Shown here: positions 10,797 through 21,322 of the stretch, one piece after another
Position numbering within the stretch: the first letter of the stretch is position 1
How the letters are laid out: each line of letters starts with the position of its first letter
Assembly: GCA_021783175.1 (NCBI GenBank)
Contig: JAJXUF010000006.1
Coordinates: 4,706 to 68,705, forward strand
Source of the DNA: Pseudomonadota bacterium
GTDB taxonomy: Bacteria > Pseudomonadota > Gammaproteobacteria > Acidiferrobacterales > UBA6901
Length of the DNA: 64,000 nucleotides
Direction of reading: 5' to 3'
Made by a program: the position numbers and the translations under genes
The notes under the pieces: model-generated
What the model was told of the DNA's origin: nothing
The model's database searches: none
The model's input: the letters and a program-made list of their open reading frames with translations, nothing else

Positions 10797-11156
10797 ATGA
10801 GTGATATGCAAGATTACAAATCAAGTCTGAAAGATGTTTCGAGCCGCAAGTTCGAGACCTTCTCGTATCTGCCGGCCATGAGCCCCGAAGAAATTCGCAA
10901 GCAGGTTGAGTACATCGTTAATCGCGGTTGGAATCCGGCCATCGAACACACTGAACCGGAAAATTCCTTCGGGCACTATTGGTATATGTGGAAACTGCCA
11001 ATGTTCGGTGAGACCGATGTGAAACGGATTCTTGCCGAAGCAGAGGCATGCCACAAAGCGCACCCCAATAATCATGTACGCCTGGTAGGCTACGACAACT
11101 ACAAGCAGTCGCAAGGTGCCGCGATGGTGATTTACCGCGGCAAGATCGCAGCCTAA
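10797..11156 (+). CDS. cbbS: RuBisCO small subunit, Form IA
   Basis: Small subunit capping the L8S8 RuBisCO. The 119-residue protein has the N-terminal segment [18 protein letters not shown], the conserved [11 protein letters not shown] and [14 protein letters not shown], and the C-terminal [26 protein letters not shown]. The N-terminal SSRKFET stretch is the kind seen in IAq small subunits. The start at 10797 has a weak GGAG-type site (TTGGAGTAACAACTT). It lies 119 bases after cbbL. Two strong hairpins follow before cbbQ. Confidence 0.96.
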   Translation: MSDMQDYKSSLKDVSSRKFETFSYLPAMSPEEIRKQVEYIVNRGWNPAIEHTEPENSFGHYWYMWKLPMFGETDVKRILAEAEACHKAHPNNHVRLVGYDNYKQSQGAAMVIYRGKIAA

Positions 11157-11175
11157 GCGCCCGCAGTTCCGCTTC

Positions 11176-11207
11176 GATATCGCCCAAATGAATTGGGCAG
11201 CGATATC
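11176..11207 (+). repeat. Long imperfect hairpin after cbbS1
   Basis: GATATCGCCCAA (11176-11187) pairs with TTGGGC-agc-GATATC (11193-11207) around a 5-base loop, with a three-base bulge. It has no T-run. It lies 20 bases after the cbbS stop and just before a true terminator, so it may protect the 3' end of the cbbLS message. Confidence 0.7.
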
Positions 11208-11229
11208 AATGGTGGACTGATACAGGAAC

Positions 11230-11266
11230 GCCCCTGTCCGGCGCGCTCGGGCAGGGGCTTTTTCTT
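11230..11266 (+). terminator. Intrinsic terminator between cbbS1 and cbbQ
   Basis: GCCCCTG (11230-11236) pairs with CAGGGGC (11252-11258); an inner CCG/CGG extends the stem, and TTTTTCTT follows. It lies 74 bases after cbbS and 85 bases before cbbQ. It probably lets most transcripts stop after cbbLS and a minority reach cbbQ and cbbO. Confidence 0.88.
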
Positions 11267-11350
11267 GGATACGCCATGAAACGACGCGGGCGGCAGCGCA
11301 TACGTGCCGCCAGTGTATGGCGGTCACCGATCGAAACGAGGTAACGAATT

Positions 11351-12184
11351 ATGAGCAAAGCAAGGCCTGTGACAAACGCCGATGACACCGACGTGGCACA
11401 GTATCTGGTGCAAAACGAACCCTATTACCGGGCAGTTGCCAACGAAATTCAGCTGTACGAGGCTGCCTACAGCGTGCGTATGCCGGTAATGCTAAAGGGA
11501 CCGACTGGCTGCGGCAAGAGTCGGTTTGTTGAATATATGGCCTGGAAGCTCGGAAAGCCACTCATAACGGTTGCTTGCAACGAGGACATGACTGCCTCGG
11601 ACCTCGTCGGAAGATTCCTTCTGGATGCGAGCGGCACCAAATGGCATGACGGACCGCTGACGGTGGCAGCGCGAATCGGTGCGATCTGTTATCTGGACGA
11701 AGTGGTCGAAGCGCGCCAGGACACGACAGTCGTAATTCATCCTCTGACTGACCACCGTAGACAGCTGCCACTGGAAAAGAAGGGTGAATTGGTGAACTGC
11801 CATCCCGACTTCCAGCTGGTGATTTCCTACAACCCTGGCTACCAGAGCCTAATGAAGGACTTGAAGCAGTCGACCAAGCAGCGTTTTGGTGCAATCGACT
11901 TCGAATATCCTGAAGCCAGTATCGAAGTTGAAATCATTCAGCACGAAACCCGGGTGCAAAAGGATATTGCAGAGAAACTGGTTCAGATCGGTCATCGCGC
12001 CCGCAATCTCAAGGGTCACGGTTTGGATGAGGGAATTTCAACGCGCTTGCTTACCTACGCGGGACAACTCATTGCGCGTGGAATCGAACCGCGCGCGGCG
12101 TGTCAGATGACTCTGGTGCGCCCAATTACAGACGATCCGGATATGCGCGATACGTTGGATGCGGCAATTGGCACCTATTTCTGA
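11351..12184 (+). CDS. cbbQ: RuBisCO activase AAA+ subunit CbbQ
   Basis: MoxR-type AAA+ ATPase of the CbbQO activase that removes inhibitory sugar phosphates from Form I RuBisCO. The 277 residues show Walker A GPTGCGKS (50-57), Walker B ICYLDE (112-117), and the C-terminal lid helix region ISTRLLTYAGQLIARG. The sequence near the N-terminus, EPYYRAVANEIQLYEAA, is typical of the CbbQ/NorQ group. Position after cbbLS and before cbbO favours CbbQ over NorQ. GAAACGAGGTAACGAATT before the ATG gives an acceptable ribosome site. Confidence 0.95.
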   Translation: MSKARPVTNADDTDVAQYLVQNEPYYRAVANEIQLYEAAYSVRMPVMLKGPTGCGKSRFVEYMAWKLGKPLITVACNEDMTASDLVGRFLLDASGTKWHDGPLTVAARIGAICYLDEVVEARQDTTVVIHPLTDHRRQLPLEKKGELVNCHPDFQLVISYNPGYQSLMKDLKQSTKQRFGAIDFEYPEASIEVEIIQHETRVQKDIAEKLVQIGHRARNLKGHGLDEGISTRLLTYAGQLIARGIEPRAACQMTLVRPITDDPDMRDTLDAAIGTYF

Positions 12185-12202
12185 GCGTAACTTTTCTTCG
12201 TC

Positions 12203-12505
12203 ATGAGCCAATTGAAATATCCCGGCATTCATCGCGACGTCTATGGAGGCATGACCGACCTCGGCCGCATCATCCGCGACGCCTGGGTTCTCGGAGTATT
12301 AGCGGAATCGGAAACGGGAGAGGGTTGGGATCGAGCACAGTTCGATGATCTCTACGCAAAAGTACATGCAGCTTGGGAGCCGTATGGCCATCTAGCGAGT
12401 CGCTTGCCACCGGAGTTACGTGCCCGGCACGAGCGGATCTACAACGAAGCTGTAAAAACCGCAAAAGACATGGGATGGTCGGCAGAACTGGATGACGACG
12501 AATAG
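12203..12505 (+). CDS. Uncharacterised 100-residue protein between cbbQ and cbbO
   Basis: A short acidic protein starting MSQLKYPGIHRDVYGGMTDLGRIIRDAWVLG and ending WSAELDDDE. It is predicted mostly helical with no signal peptide or membrane segment. It begins 18 bases after cbbQ and ends 24 bases before cbbO, so it is surely part of the activase operon. I do not recognise a named family. The position suggests a role with CbbQO (assembly, substrate choice or regulation), which is inference only. Confidence 0.8.
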   Translation: MSQLKYPGIHRDVYGGMTDLGRIIRDAWVLGVLAESETGEGWDRAQFDDLYAKVHAAWEPYGHLASRLPPELRARHERIYNEAVKTAKDMGWSAELDDDE

Positions 12506-12529
12506 CAATTCTCGCTTTCGAAACCTTAT

Positions 12530-14863
12530 ATGACGCTGAAACTGGACGACTACAAAGAACTTCTTGAGCAGGTCGAGCCGCGCATCCGCGACACGCTCGA
12601 AGCTAGCTTCAACGAAGCGGCGCGAGTCATGTCGCCTTTGGGCCTGCACAAGTGGCTCGACGGTGCCAAGGCGCTGATGCAGCTCGGACGCGGCAGTGAC
12701 CTGGTTGTGACCTACGTGCAGGCGATGCCAGCAGTCGTCAAGGAAGTCGGGGAGGATGTTATAACCGACTGTGTTACGGGCGGCATGAAGCTCGCGTCCA
12801 TGGTAAGCGGTGAAGTGATTCAGCTGTTGTTTGATACGCTACCAACGGCAGCGCGCAGGCTTGGCGATGCGGACTTGCTGCGCGGCTACCTCAATTTGAT
12901 CCATCAGCTGTCCGCTAAAGTGCCACGCGGACTCCGCCCGATGCTGGCCCATCTTGACCAGCTCTTCGCCAAGCTTACCTTGGGCGGCCTTCGCCGCTGG
13001 GCTTTGTGGGGTGCTCAGGCGCATATGCGGGATTTTCAGGCACAAATGGCGTATTTCGACCTGCGAAGTGCCGACAGCCAAGCAATGTTGCAGAAGGAGC
13101 GCCGCGGAACGTTGTTCATAGACAACCAGCGTAAGCTCAATTTTTATTTGCGCGCCTTCTGGGGGCGGGATTTCTTTATGCGACCGACCTCTGGCGACTA
13201 TGGTACGCGCGAGGGTTATAAACCGTTTATTGAGAATCGCGTAATTCATCTTGCAGATGCCTATGACGATTACGCGGGACTGCCGGGAAAAGATCTTTAT
13301 CGCGCTGCCGCCGCTCATGCGGCCGCCCATCTCGTATACACACGTGAACCGCTTTCCATGGAGCAGCTCAATCCGGCGCAGATGTTCATGATCGGTTTGT
13401 TCGAGGATGCCCGCGTTGAATCCTTGGCAATCCGCGAGTTTCCCGGCATGAAGCGCCTCTGGGCGCAATTCCATTCTAAGGTCCAGGAAGTCAGCTGCGC
13501 GACTGACGAAGTCGTCAGATTTCTCGAACGGTTGGCTTATTCGCTCCTCGATGAGACGTATCAGGATGGAGATGTGCTTATCGCGGAACTGGTCGACGCT
13601 TTCCATAGAAAATTTGCCCGAAGCCCCAATGAAAACCAGATATCCTGGGACCTTGGGGTGACGCTGTACAACAAACTTGGCGAGCGCGGAGTGATACCAA
13701 GCTTGCGCACGCTCGAGTCGTTTGCCGTACCCTATCGCGACGACAATCGTTACTGCTGGGCATCAGATGAAATTGCCTGGCATGAAGCGGAGTATGTTCC
13801 GCTTCCTAAACAAGTGCGCAAATATGTCACCACCATGGAGATGGTCAATGAGCTAGATTGTGAACTGGCCGGTGATGATGCGCAGGAAGTGTGGGTGCTG
13901 AATGAGCCGTTCTATCTTGATCAGGAAGCATGCACCATCAACGAGCTTGAGGGTAAGGAGCCGGTATCGGAACCCTACCACTACCAGGAGTGGGACTATA
14001 CCGTCCAACTGCACCGGCCTAACTGGGCTACCGTACTGGAAAGGCGGCAACAGAAGGGCGATCCTCGGGATATCGATCGTATTCTTCTTGAAAACAGACC
14101 CGTTGCATCGCGCCTGCGTCATCTGATTGACGCGCTGCAACCCGAGGGCGTTCAGCGGTTCCGGAGACAGGAGGACGGTGAAGAGATCGATCTCAATGCG
14201 GCGATCCGCGCAATGATAGACATGCGTATGGGTCAGATTCCTGACCAACGCATCAACATCCGTATTGTGCGCAAGGTCAGAGATCTCGCCGTACTGGTGT
14301 TGCTTGACCTATCGGAATCAACGAATGAGAAGCTTGGGGACTCCGAAAAGCCGGTGATCCAGCTTGCACGCGAAGCGACGTCGCTGCTTTCCTGGGCAAT
14401 TGATCGAGTTGGAGACCCGTTTGCAATTCATGGTTTTGCCTCAGACGGCCGGCACGACGTGCAGTACTATCGATTCAAGGACTTCAAGGACCCCTACGAC
14501 GATGAAGCAAAAGCGCGCCTCGCAGGAATGCAGGGTGGCCTTTCGACGCGCATGGGTGCGGCCCTGCGGCATGCGGCATCGTTCGTGCTTAAGCAACCGG
14601 AACACAAGAAGCTAATCCTGCTGATTACTGATGGAGAACCGGCGGATATCGATGTACGTGATCCACAGTATCTGCGTTACGACACCAAAAAGGCTGTGGA
14701 AGAGCTAGCGACGCGCGGCGTGCACACTTTTTGTCTTACTCTTGACCGTAATGCCGATGACTACGTTTCGCGCATCTTCGGTTCAAAGCGCTATATGGTT
14801 GTCGACCACGTAGATCGTCTGCCGGAACAGCTGCCTCTGCTATACGCGGGTCTGACAAGATAA
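12530..14863 (+). CDS. cbbO: RuBisCO activase adaptor CbbO, vWA-domain protein
   Basis: Partner of the CbbQ hexamer; it links the motor to RuBisCO through a von Willebrand factor A domain. The 777-residue protein has a long helical N-terminal region and a C-terminal vWA domain (about 585-775) with the metal-site motif DLSES at 593-597 and ILLITDGEPADID further on. The ATG at 12530 follows the preceding small gene by 24 bases. The stop codon lies within the short dyad AGATAATTTATCT (14858-14870), and cbbR2 ends only one base away on the other strand, so the two operons converge with no room for a normal terminator. Confidence 0.94.
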   Translation: MTLKLDDYKELLEQVEPRIRDTLEASFNEAARVMSPLGLHKWLDGAKALMQLGRGSDLVVTYVQAMPAVVKEVGEDVITDCVTGGMKLASMVSGEVIQLLFDTLPTAARRLGDADLLRGYLNLIHQLSAKVPRGLRPMLAHLDQLFAKLTLGGLRRWALWGAQAHMRDFQAQMAYFDLRSADSQAMLQKERRGTLFIDNQRKLNFYLRAFWGRDFFMRPTSGDYGTREGYKPFIENRVIHLADAYDDYAGLPGKDLYRAAAAHAAAHLVYTREPLSMEQLNPAQMFMIGLFEDARVESLAIREFPGMKRLWAQFHSKVQEVSCATDEVVRFLERLAYSLLDETYQDGDVLIAELVDAFHRKFARSPNENQISWDLGVTLYNKLGERGVIPSLRTLESFAVPYRDDNRYCWASDEIAWHEAEYVPLPKQVRKYVTTMEMVNELDCELAGDDAQEVWVLNEPFYLDQEACTINELEGKEPVSEPYHYQEWDYTVQLHRPNWATVLERRQQKGDPRDIDRILLENRPVASRLRHLIDALQPEGVQRFRRQEDGEEIDLNAAIRAMIDMRMGQIPDQRINIRIVRKVRDLAVLVLLDLSESTNEKLGDSEKPVIQLAREATSLLSWAIDRVGDPFAIHGFASDGRHDVQYYRFKDFKDPYDDEAKARLAGMQGGLSTRMGAALRHAASFVLKQPEHKKLILLITDGEPADIDVRDPQYLRYDTKKAVEELATRGVHTFCLTLDRNADDYVSRIFGSKRYMVVDHVDRLPEQLPLLYAGLTR

Positions 14864-14864
14864 T

Positions 14865-15845
14865 TTATCTGGTCGGAGCCGATCGCTCACCGGTATTGGT
14901 CGGCAGTAAAGGACATTCCCCTTGCGCTGCATGATAGCACGGCACATCAGCCGCATGGTCGGGCGCCTTCTTCAGAAAATCTAAAAAGGTTCGCGCCACA
15001 ACCGACAATTGCTTGCCGGTCGGGTAGGCTACGTACCAGTGACGCTCAATCGGGAAATTCTCGACGTCGAGAATAGTGAGTTGCCCTAACGGGGCATCCA
15101 AGCCAAGCGTGTGGCGCGAAAGCACGGATATCCCAAGTCCACCGACGATCGCCTGTTTTATAGCCTCGTTGCTTCCTAGTTCCATGCGCACTCTTACTGA
15201 GAGATTGTGCGCGGCGAACAGTCGCTCGAGCGCCATGCGGGTTCCGGAGCCAGGTTCGCGCAGGAGAAAGGGCTCTTCGCAGATTCGGGCAAGCGGTATT
15301 CTTTTCTGGTTTGCGAGTACATGACCGGCTGGGGCGAGTACTACAAGCGGATTCTCCAGAAAGGGTTCAGCTATGGCGTCAACATCCTCAGGGGGTTGTC
15401 CAAGTATGTAAAGATCGTCTTGATTGTCGGCAAAACGTTCCAGCACACGTTCCCGGTTCGATACCTTTAGGGACACGTCGATACCCGGGTACTGCTGACA
15501 GAAAGGACCAAGCAGGCGCGGTGCAAAGTACTTCGCGGTCGTCACTACTGCCAGCCTGAGCGTTCCGCGCTTGAGCCCCTTCATGTCAGCAATCGTCATC
15601 TCGAATCGCGAGAAATGGTCGAAAATTTCTCGACACGTGATATGCAGTGCGCGCCCCGCATCCGTTAGATGAATCTTTTTCCCCACCTGTTCGAATAAGG
15701 GCAAGCCGACAGCTTCGGTAAGCTTTTTGACCTGCATGGATGCTGTGGGTTGGGTCAGAAAAAGCTCTTCCGCGGCGCGCGTAAAGCTGCCCAGCCTGGC
15801 GATTGCTTCGAAAACCTCAAGTTGGCGCAAGGTGCTATGGCGCAT
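14865..15845 (-). CDS. cbbR: LysR-type regulator of RuBisCO genes, CbbR (second copy)
   Basis: Paralog of the CbbR at 8122, divergent from the Form IC RuBisCO operon. The 326-residue protein starts MRHSTLRQLEVFEAIARLGSF; an upstream TTG in frame is less likely, since GGGTGA precedes the ATG at 15845. The LysR helix-turn-helix is at residues 4-42 and the effector domain from about 90, with LLREPGSGTRMALERLF as in CbbR. It has a roughly 30-residue C-terminal tail (AADVPCYHAAQGECPLLPTN) with two cysteines that the first copy lacks. Confidence 0.91.
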   Translation of the reverse strand: MRHSTLRQLEVFEAIARLGSFTRAAEELFLTQPTASMQVKKLTEAVGLPLFEQVGKKIHLTDAGRALHITCREIFDHFSRFEMTIADMKGLKRGTLRLAVVTTAKYFAPRLLGPFCQQYPGIDVSLKVSNRERVLERFADNQDDLYILGQPPEDVDAIAEPFLENPLVVLAPAGHVLANQKRIPLARICEEPFLLREPGSGTRMALERLFAAHNLSVRVRMELGSNEAIKQAIVGGLGISVLSRHTLGLDAPLGQLTILDVENFPIERHWYVAYPTGKQLSVVARTFLDFLKKAPDHAADVPCYHAAQGECPLLPTNTGERSAPTR

Positions 15846-17502
<1,657 letters not shown>

Positions 17503-17526
17503 GCGCCAGGTAAAAGGAGATCAACC

Positions 17527-17961
17527 ATGATGACGAATCACGGCAATCGACTCACGCAGGGCCAGTTCTCGTTCTTGCCGGACCTCACCGACGAACAGAT
17601 CACGGCTCAGATCAAGTACGCACTGAAAAATGGCTGGGCAGTAAACATCGAGTACACCGATGATCCACATCCCAGAAACACATACTGGGAGATGTTCGGC
17701 ATGCCGATGTTCGATCTCAAGGATCCGGCGGGCATCCTTATGGAGATCAACAACTGCCGTAAGACGTTCTCGAATCATTATGTTCGGGTGACGGCGTTCG
17801 ATAGCACCCGCGGATGGGAAACGCCGCGCATGTCGTTCATCGTAAATCGGCCGAAGAAAGAGCCTGGATTCCGCCTTGTGCGCGAGGAGCGCAACGGCCG
17901 GACCATGGGTTATACGGTGCAGTCATACGCCACCGACAAGCCGGAAAACGAGCGATATTGA
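17527..17961 (+). CDS. cbbS: RuBisCO small subunit, Form IC
   Basis: Small subunit of the red-type enzyme, 144 residues, longer than the Form IA copy because of the C-terminal beta-hairpin extension ([20 protein letters not shown]) that fills the L8S8 channel in red-type RuBisCO. The N-terminus [17 protein letters not shown] and the motif [11 protein letters not shown] are typical. AAAGGAGAT sits six bases before the first of two adjacent ATG codons. It lies 24 bases after cbbL2. The gene has no relation by eye to cbbS1 beyond the family core. Confidence 0.96.
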   Translation: MMTNHGNRLTQGQFSFLPDLTDEQITAQIKYALKNGWAVNIEYTDDPHPRNTYWEMFGMPMFDLKDPAGILMEINNCRKTFSNHYVRVTAFDSTRGWETPRMSFIVNRPKKEPGFRLVREERNGRTMGYTVQSYATDKPENERY

Positions 17962-17977
17962 GTGAAGTTGTTCCAAA

Positions 17978-18007
17978 CGGTGGGCCGTCGAGTGGCCCAC
18001 CGGTTTT
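17978..18007 (+). terminator. Hairpin with T-run between cbbS2 and cbbX
   Basis: A perfect 9-bp stem, CGGTGGGCC (17978-17986) with GGCCCACCG (17994-18002), has a 7-base loop and GTTTTAT after it. The T-run is short, so partial termination or protection of the cbbLS message is likely rather than a full stop. cbbX starts 29 bases later. Confidence 0.75.
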
Positions 18008-18035
18008 ATCGCAAGCGGGTACAGGAGCATTTGTC

Positions 18036-18998
18036 ATGAATGAATCCAAGGATTCTGCCGTTAATTCAGCTGACGTCGTGGCCAGCGAACTGGTGGATCT
18101 AGAGGCTGAATTCAAGGCCTCGAATGTGCAGGAGGTGCTCGACAAGCTCGATCGTGAGCTGATTGGGCTGAAGCCGGTTAAAACGCGCATCCGTGAGATT
18201 GCTGCGCTGCTTTTGATAGATCGCCTCCGCCGCCGTCTCAGCCTCACGTCTGCCACACCCACTCTGCACATGAGCTTTACTGGCAATCCGGGTACCGGTA
18301 AAACGACGGTGGCCATGCGCATGGGGGAGATTTTGAAGCGGCTCGGATACGTGCGCGAGGGACATCTCATTACCGTGACTCGCGACGACCTGGTCGGTCA
18401 GTATATTGGGCACACGGCACCAAAAACTAAAGAAGTTATCAAGAAGGCCATGGGTGGGGTACTGTTCATTGACGAAGCGTATTACCTATACAAACCCGAA
18501 AACGAAAGAGACTACGGACAGGAATCGATTGAGATTCTGTTGCAGATAATGGAAAACAACCGTGACGACCTTGTTGTCATTCTAGCCGGTTACAAGGACA
18601 AAATGGATCGCTTCTTTCATAGCAATCCCGGCATGCGATCGCGCATCGCCCATCACGTCGATTTTCCGGACTATACCGCAGACGAGTTGCTTGTCATCGC
18701 CAAGCTTATGCTTGCCTCTCAGAATTACAGATTCAGCCATGACGCGGAGAGCGCATTTGCGCAATATATCCCGCTGCGAATGAAGATGGATCATTTTGCC
18801 AATGCCAGATCAATTCGCAACGCGCTCGACCGGGCACGGCTGCGCCAGGCAAATCGCCTATTTGGCGGCAAAACTCGCAAGCTAACTAAGGAAGCGCTTA
18901 TGACCATTGAAGCGGAGGATATCCGTGCTTCTCGCGTATTTCGCGAAGGTAGGCTGGACTTGGATGGCGACGAAGGTGCAAACGGTGCGCCAACTTGA
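18036..18998 (+). CDS. cbbX: Red-type RuBisCO activase CbbX
   Basis: AAA+ ATPase that reactivates Form IC RuBisCO by pulling on the large-subunit C-terminal tail. From the ATG at 18036 the product is 320 residues; the frame is open further upstream into cbbS2, but AGGAG at 18022-18026 and family length fix this start. Walker A GNPGTGKT is at residues 83-90, Walker B LFIDE at 143-147, and FARRxxN-like residues [16 protein letters not shown] are near the C-terminus. The preceding hairpin probably lowers its expression relative to cbbLS. It overlaps the next gene by one base. Confidence 0.95.
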   Translation: MNESKDSAVNSADVVASELVDLEAEFKASNVQEVLDKLDRELIGLKPVKTRIREIAALLLIDRLRRRLSLTSATPTLHMSFTGNPGTGKTTVAMRMGEILKRLGYVREGHLITVTRDDLVGQYIGHTAPKTKEVIKKAMGGVLFIDEAYYLYKPENERDYGQESIEILLQIMENNRDDLVVILAGYKDKMDRFFHSNPGMRSRIAHHVDFPDYTADELLVIAKLMLASQNYRFSHDAESAFAQYIPLRMKMDHFANARSIRNALDRARLRQANRLFGGKTRKLTKEALMTIEAEDIRASRVFREGRLDLDGDEGANGAPT

Positions 18999-19357
18999 TG
19001 CCAGAGCCGACTATGGATAACGCTTCCCCCAAGATTGGCCCAGCCGAACTGATAGCGGAAGTTACCGCAGCGATGAATGCTGGTGGCCCGGATAATCGCT
19101 ATATCGATCTTGCCGCTGCCGCGGAATCGCTCTCCGACATGGTCGGATGGTCGGAAGGTCCGATCGATTCGACCGGCGCGCTTGACGATCGCTTACATGC
19201 TCTGCAGCAGAGTTTACGAAGGATTCATGAGCTGCAGCCGAATTCCGCGGTCGCCACTTTGCATGATGCGCTCGCAAGCCTGCGCGAGGCAGTGATCAAT
19301 CATGACCAGGACTTAGCTAACGGGGGCGATAACGTGATGGAAGACGGAGAATTTTAG
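18998..19357 (+). CDS. Uncharacterised acidic protein following cbbX
   Basis: A 119-residue acidic protein, [19 protein letters not shown] at the N-terminus. Its ATG overlaps the cbbX stop codon by one base, which implies translational coupling; a second ATG at 19013 is possible. A helical core (DDRLHALQQSLRRIHELQPNSAVATLHDALASLREAV) dominates the C-terminal half. No signal peptide, membrane segment or known motif is visible. I do not recognise the family. Tight coupling to cbbX suggests a role in Form IC RuBisCO maintenance. Confidence 0.72.
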   Translation: MPEPTMDNASPKIGPAELIAEVTAAMNAGGPDNRYIDLAAAAESLSDMVGWSEGPIDSTGALDDRLHALQQSLRRIHELQPNSAVATLHDALASLREAVINHDQDLANGGDNVMEDGEF

Positions 19358-19378
19358 CGGGGTTATGAAACATCGGGG

Positions 19379-19768
19379 ATGTCACGTCGCCTGATAGCCA
19401 TGGTTCCATTACGCACCCTGCCGAAAACTATCGAAGCCGCGTACTATAATCGTGTCCGCCTGGCATTGCTGCGCATCGGCAATCCGCTGCGCGTTGGTTT
19501 GCCAGGATTGCGTGGACTCGAGGCAATCGTGGACAGCGATACTTGGACGGTGGTCGACAGTTTACGAACCGACAATCCGGTGCTGGCATGGTGCGACTTT
19601 GAAGTTGCTTCACGCCAGGCATTGCACGAACCAGTCCAATGTCGGCTCAATCTCTATCATAATCAGGCGGGCCTAATCATGGGAACGGCACTTGAGGCGC
19701 TTCAGTTGGAGCTGAAAAAGCGGTTGGCGCCATCTGAACAGGTCACCCCGCAGAACGACGAAGACTGA
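19379..19768 (+). CDS. Uncharacterised protein, last gene of the cbbX operon
   Basis: A 129-residue protein with no family I can name. The start at 19379 has only GGGG directly before it; the ATG at 19400 (MVPLRTLPKT) is an alternative. The protein mixes beta-like segments (VDSDTWTVVDSL, PVLAWCDFEV, QCRLNLYHNQAGLIMG) with a C-terminal helix LEALQLELKKRL. It starts 21 bases after the previous small gene, so it is probably the fifth gene of cbbL-cbbS-cbbX-orf-orf. Function unknown. Confidence 0.66.
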   Translation: MSRRLIAMVPLRTLPKTIEAAYYNRVRLALLRIGNPLRVGLPGLRGLEAIVDSDTWTVVDSLRTDNPVLAWCDFEVASRQALHEPVQCRLNLYHNQAGLIMGTALEALQLELKKRLAPSEQVTPQNDED

Positions 19769-19944
19769 AGTTCCGAGGCTGGAGAAACAAAAACAGTCTT
19801 CAAGTCTGGTGTCACCAGAGTTTATTGCCGGCTACCAGCAAACTCCCACACCGGATCGGATTTTTCCGTCCGGCCCGGTTCTATACTGCAGTTGGAAATC
19901 AGCCAGTAGGCGGCAAGACGGACTGACGGTACAATACTGCCAAC

Positions 19945-21144
19945 ATGTTTTCCGAACGCATCCAGCGGCTGACCGGCAGTCTAATACGGGAAATTCTGGC
20001 GCTCACCCAGAAAGAAGGCGTCATCTCCTTTGCTGGTGGTTTGCCAGCCATGGAAGCCATGCCCGCCCTTGATATGGCCCATGTTCCCCAGGGGTTGCGC
20101 CAGTACGGCACTACCGAGGGCGAGCCGGCGCTGCGGGCGCGTATCGCCGCGGAGTTGACGGCGTTGGGGCGGGCTTGCAGTCCAGAACAGGTGCTGATCA
20201 CTGCCGGTTCGCAACAGGGTATCGACCTTGTATCCAAGCTTTTTGTTGATCCAGGCACGCCAGTAGTAGTAGAAGCACCGAGTTATCTTGCGGCTCTCCA
20301 GTCATTTCGTCTATTTGGCGCGAGCTTCACCACTTTGCCTCTTTCACCGCAGGGGATTGATGCAACCGCCTTGCGGTTGGCAATCGCAAAGCAACGACCG
20401 GCATTCGTCTATTTGATTCCGACATTCCAGAACCCATCGGGGTATTGTTACTCAGCTGCAACGCGCGCGGCGGTCGCAAAGGTGCTCGATGATGAGGGAA
20501 TTCCGCTTATTGAGGACGAACCCTATCGTGAGCTTCGCTATGAACCGGTCGAAAGTACGCCTATCAGCGCTCAATTAAAGCGCGCTCCATGGGTCTATCT
20601 TGGAAGCTTGTCAAAAACTGCCATGCCAGGTTTGCGTATTGGCTATCTGGCGGCCTCATCGGAACTCTATCCGCTGCTCGTTCGCATCAAACAGTCCACC
20701 GATTTGCACACTAATCGTCCGAGTCAATGGTGGGCTGAACAGTTTCTCGGCAATCCTGACTATCCAGCTCATCTAGAGCGGCTTCGGGAACGGTACCGAG
20801 TACAGCGTGACGCCATGGCTGCTGCGTTGAACCGGCATTTTTTCGATATCGCCGAGTGGGAAGTGCCTTCGGGAGGGCTATTTTTCTGGGTCCTGCTTAA
20901 AGAGCAGCTCGAGACTCGGTTGTTGCTTAAACGGGCTCTAGAGCGAAATGTTGCTTTCATGCCCGGCGAGCCATTTTTTGCGGATCATGATCAGCCCATG
21001 GGCCGGTTGCGTTTGAACTTCAGTCACGCAGACGGCCCGGCAATTGAACGTGGAGTTGCTATCCTCGCGGAAGTTATTCGTGCCGCCATGGCTCAACCCT
21101 CGAGTCAAACTGATTTTGCGCCTTCAGACCGCCGCCAGGGGTGA
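19945..21144 (+). CDS. PLP-dependent aminotransferase, class I/II (MocR/LysN-like)
   Basis: Fold-type I pyridoxal-phosphate enzyme, 399 residues, probably transferring amino groups between an amino acid and a 2-oxo acid in the cytoplasm. Seen: VISFAGGLP near the N-terminus, ITAGSQQGIDLV, PTFQNPSGYCYS, the aspartate in EDEPYRELRYE, and the Schiff-base lysine in YLGSLSKTAMPGLRIGY. These resemble 2-aminoadipate or aromatic aminotransferases without the MocR DNA-binding domain. It lies 177 bases after the cbbX operon. Substrate is not predictable by eye, and a link to carbon fixation is not evident. Confidence 0.88.
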   Translation: MFSERIQRLTGSLIREILALTQKEGVISFAGGLPAMEAMPALDMAHVPQGLRQYGTTEGEPALRARIAAELTALGRACSPEQVLITAGSQQGIDLVSKLFVDPGTPVVVEAPSYLAALQSFRLFGASFTTLPLSPQGIDATALRLAIAKQRPAFVYLIPTFQNPSGYCYSAATRAAVAKVLDDEGIPLIEDEPYRELRYEPVESTPISAQLKRAPWVYLGSLSKTAMPGLRIGYLAASSELYPLLVRIKQSTDLHTNRPSQWWAEQFLGNPDYPAHLERLRERYRVQRDAMAAALNRHFFDIAEWEVPSGGLFFWVLLKEQLETRLLLKRALERNVAFMPGEPFFADHDQPMGRLRLNFSHADGPAIERGVAILAEVIRAAMAQPSSQTDFAPSDRRQG

Positions 21145-21322
21145 CTCGCTGCTGAACTCTGTCCCGGCTTCGAACTGACCAAACTGGTGTTAAGGCCAAG
21201 GAAACGCCGGTACCTGGCAGATCAATTCATGGGGTTGTTTGCGCAGACCGGCAAGCAGAAAAATCGATGACATAATTGTTGTTATTGGACATTAAAATAC
21301 CGTTTCGCACGCGGGTGACTTG

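Noticed and set aside
17814..18035. Upstream extension of the cbbX frame into cbbS2
   Set aside because: It runs through the end of cbbS2 and the hairpin; the ribosome site AGGAG and family length place the start at 18036.
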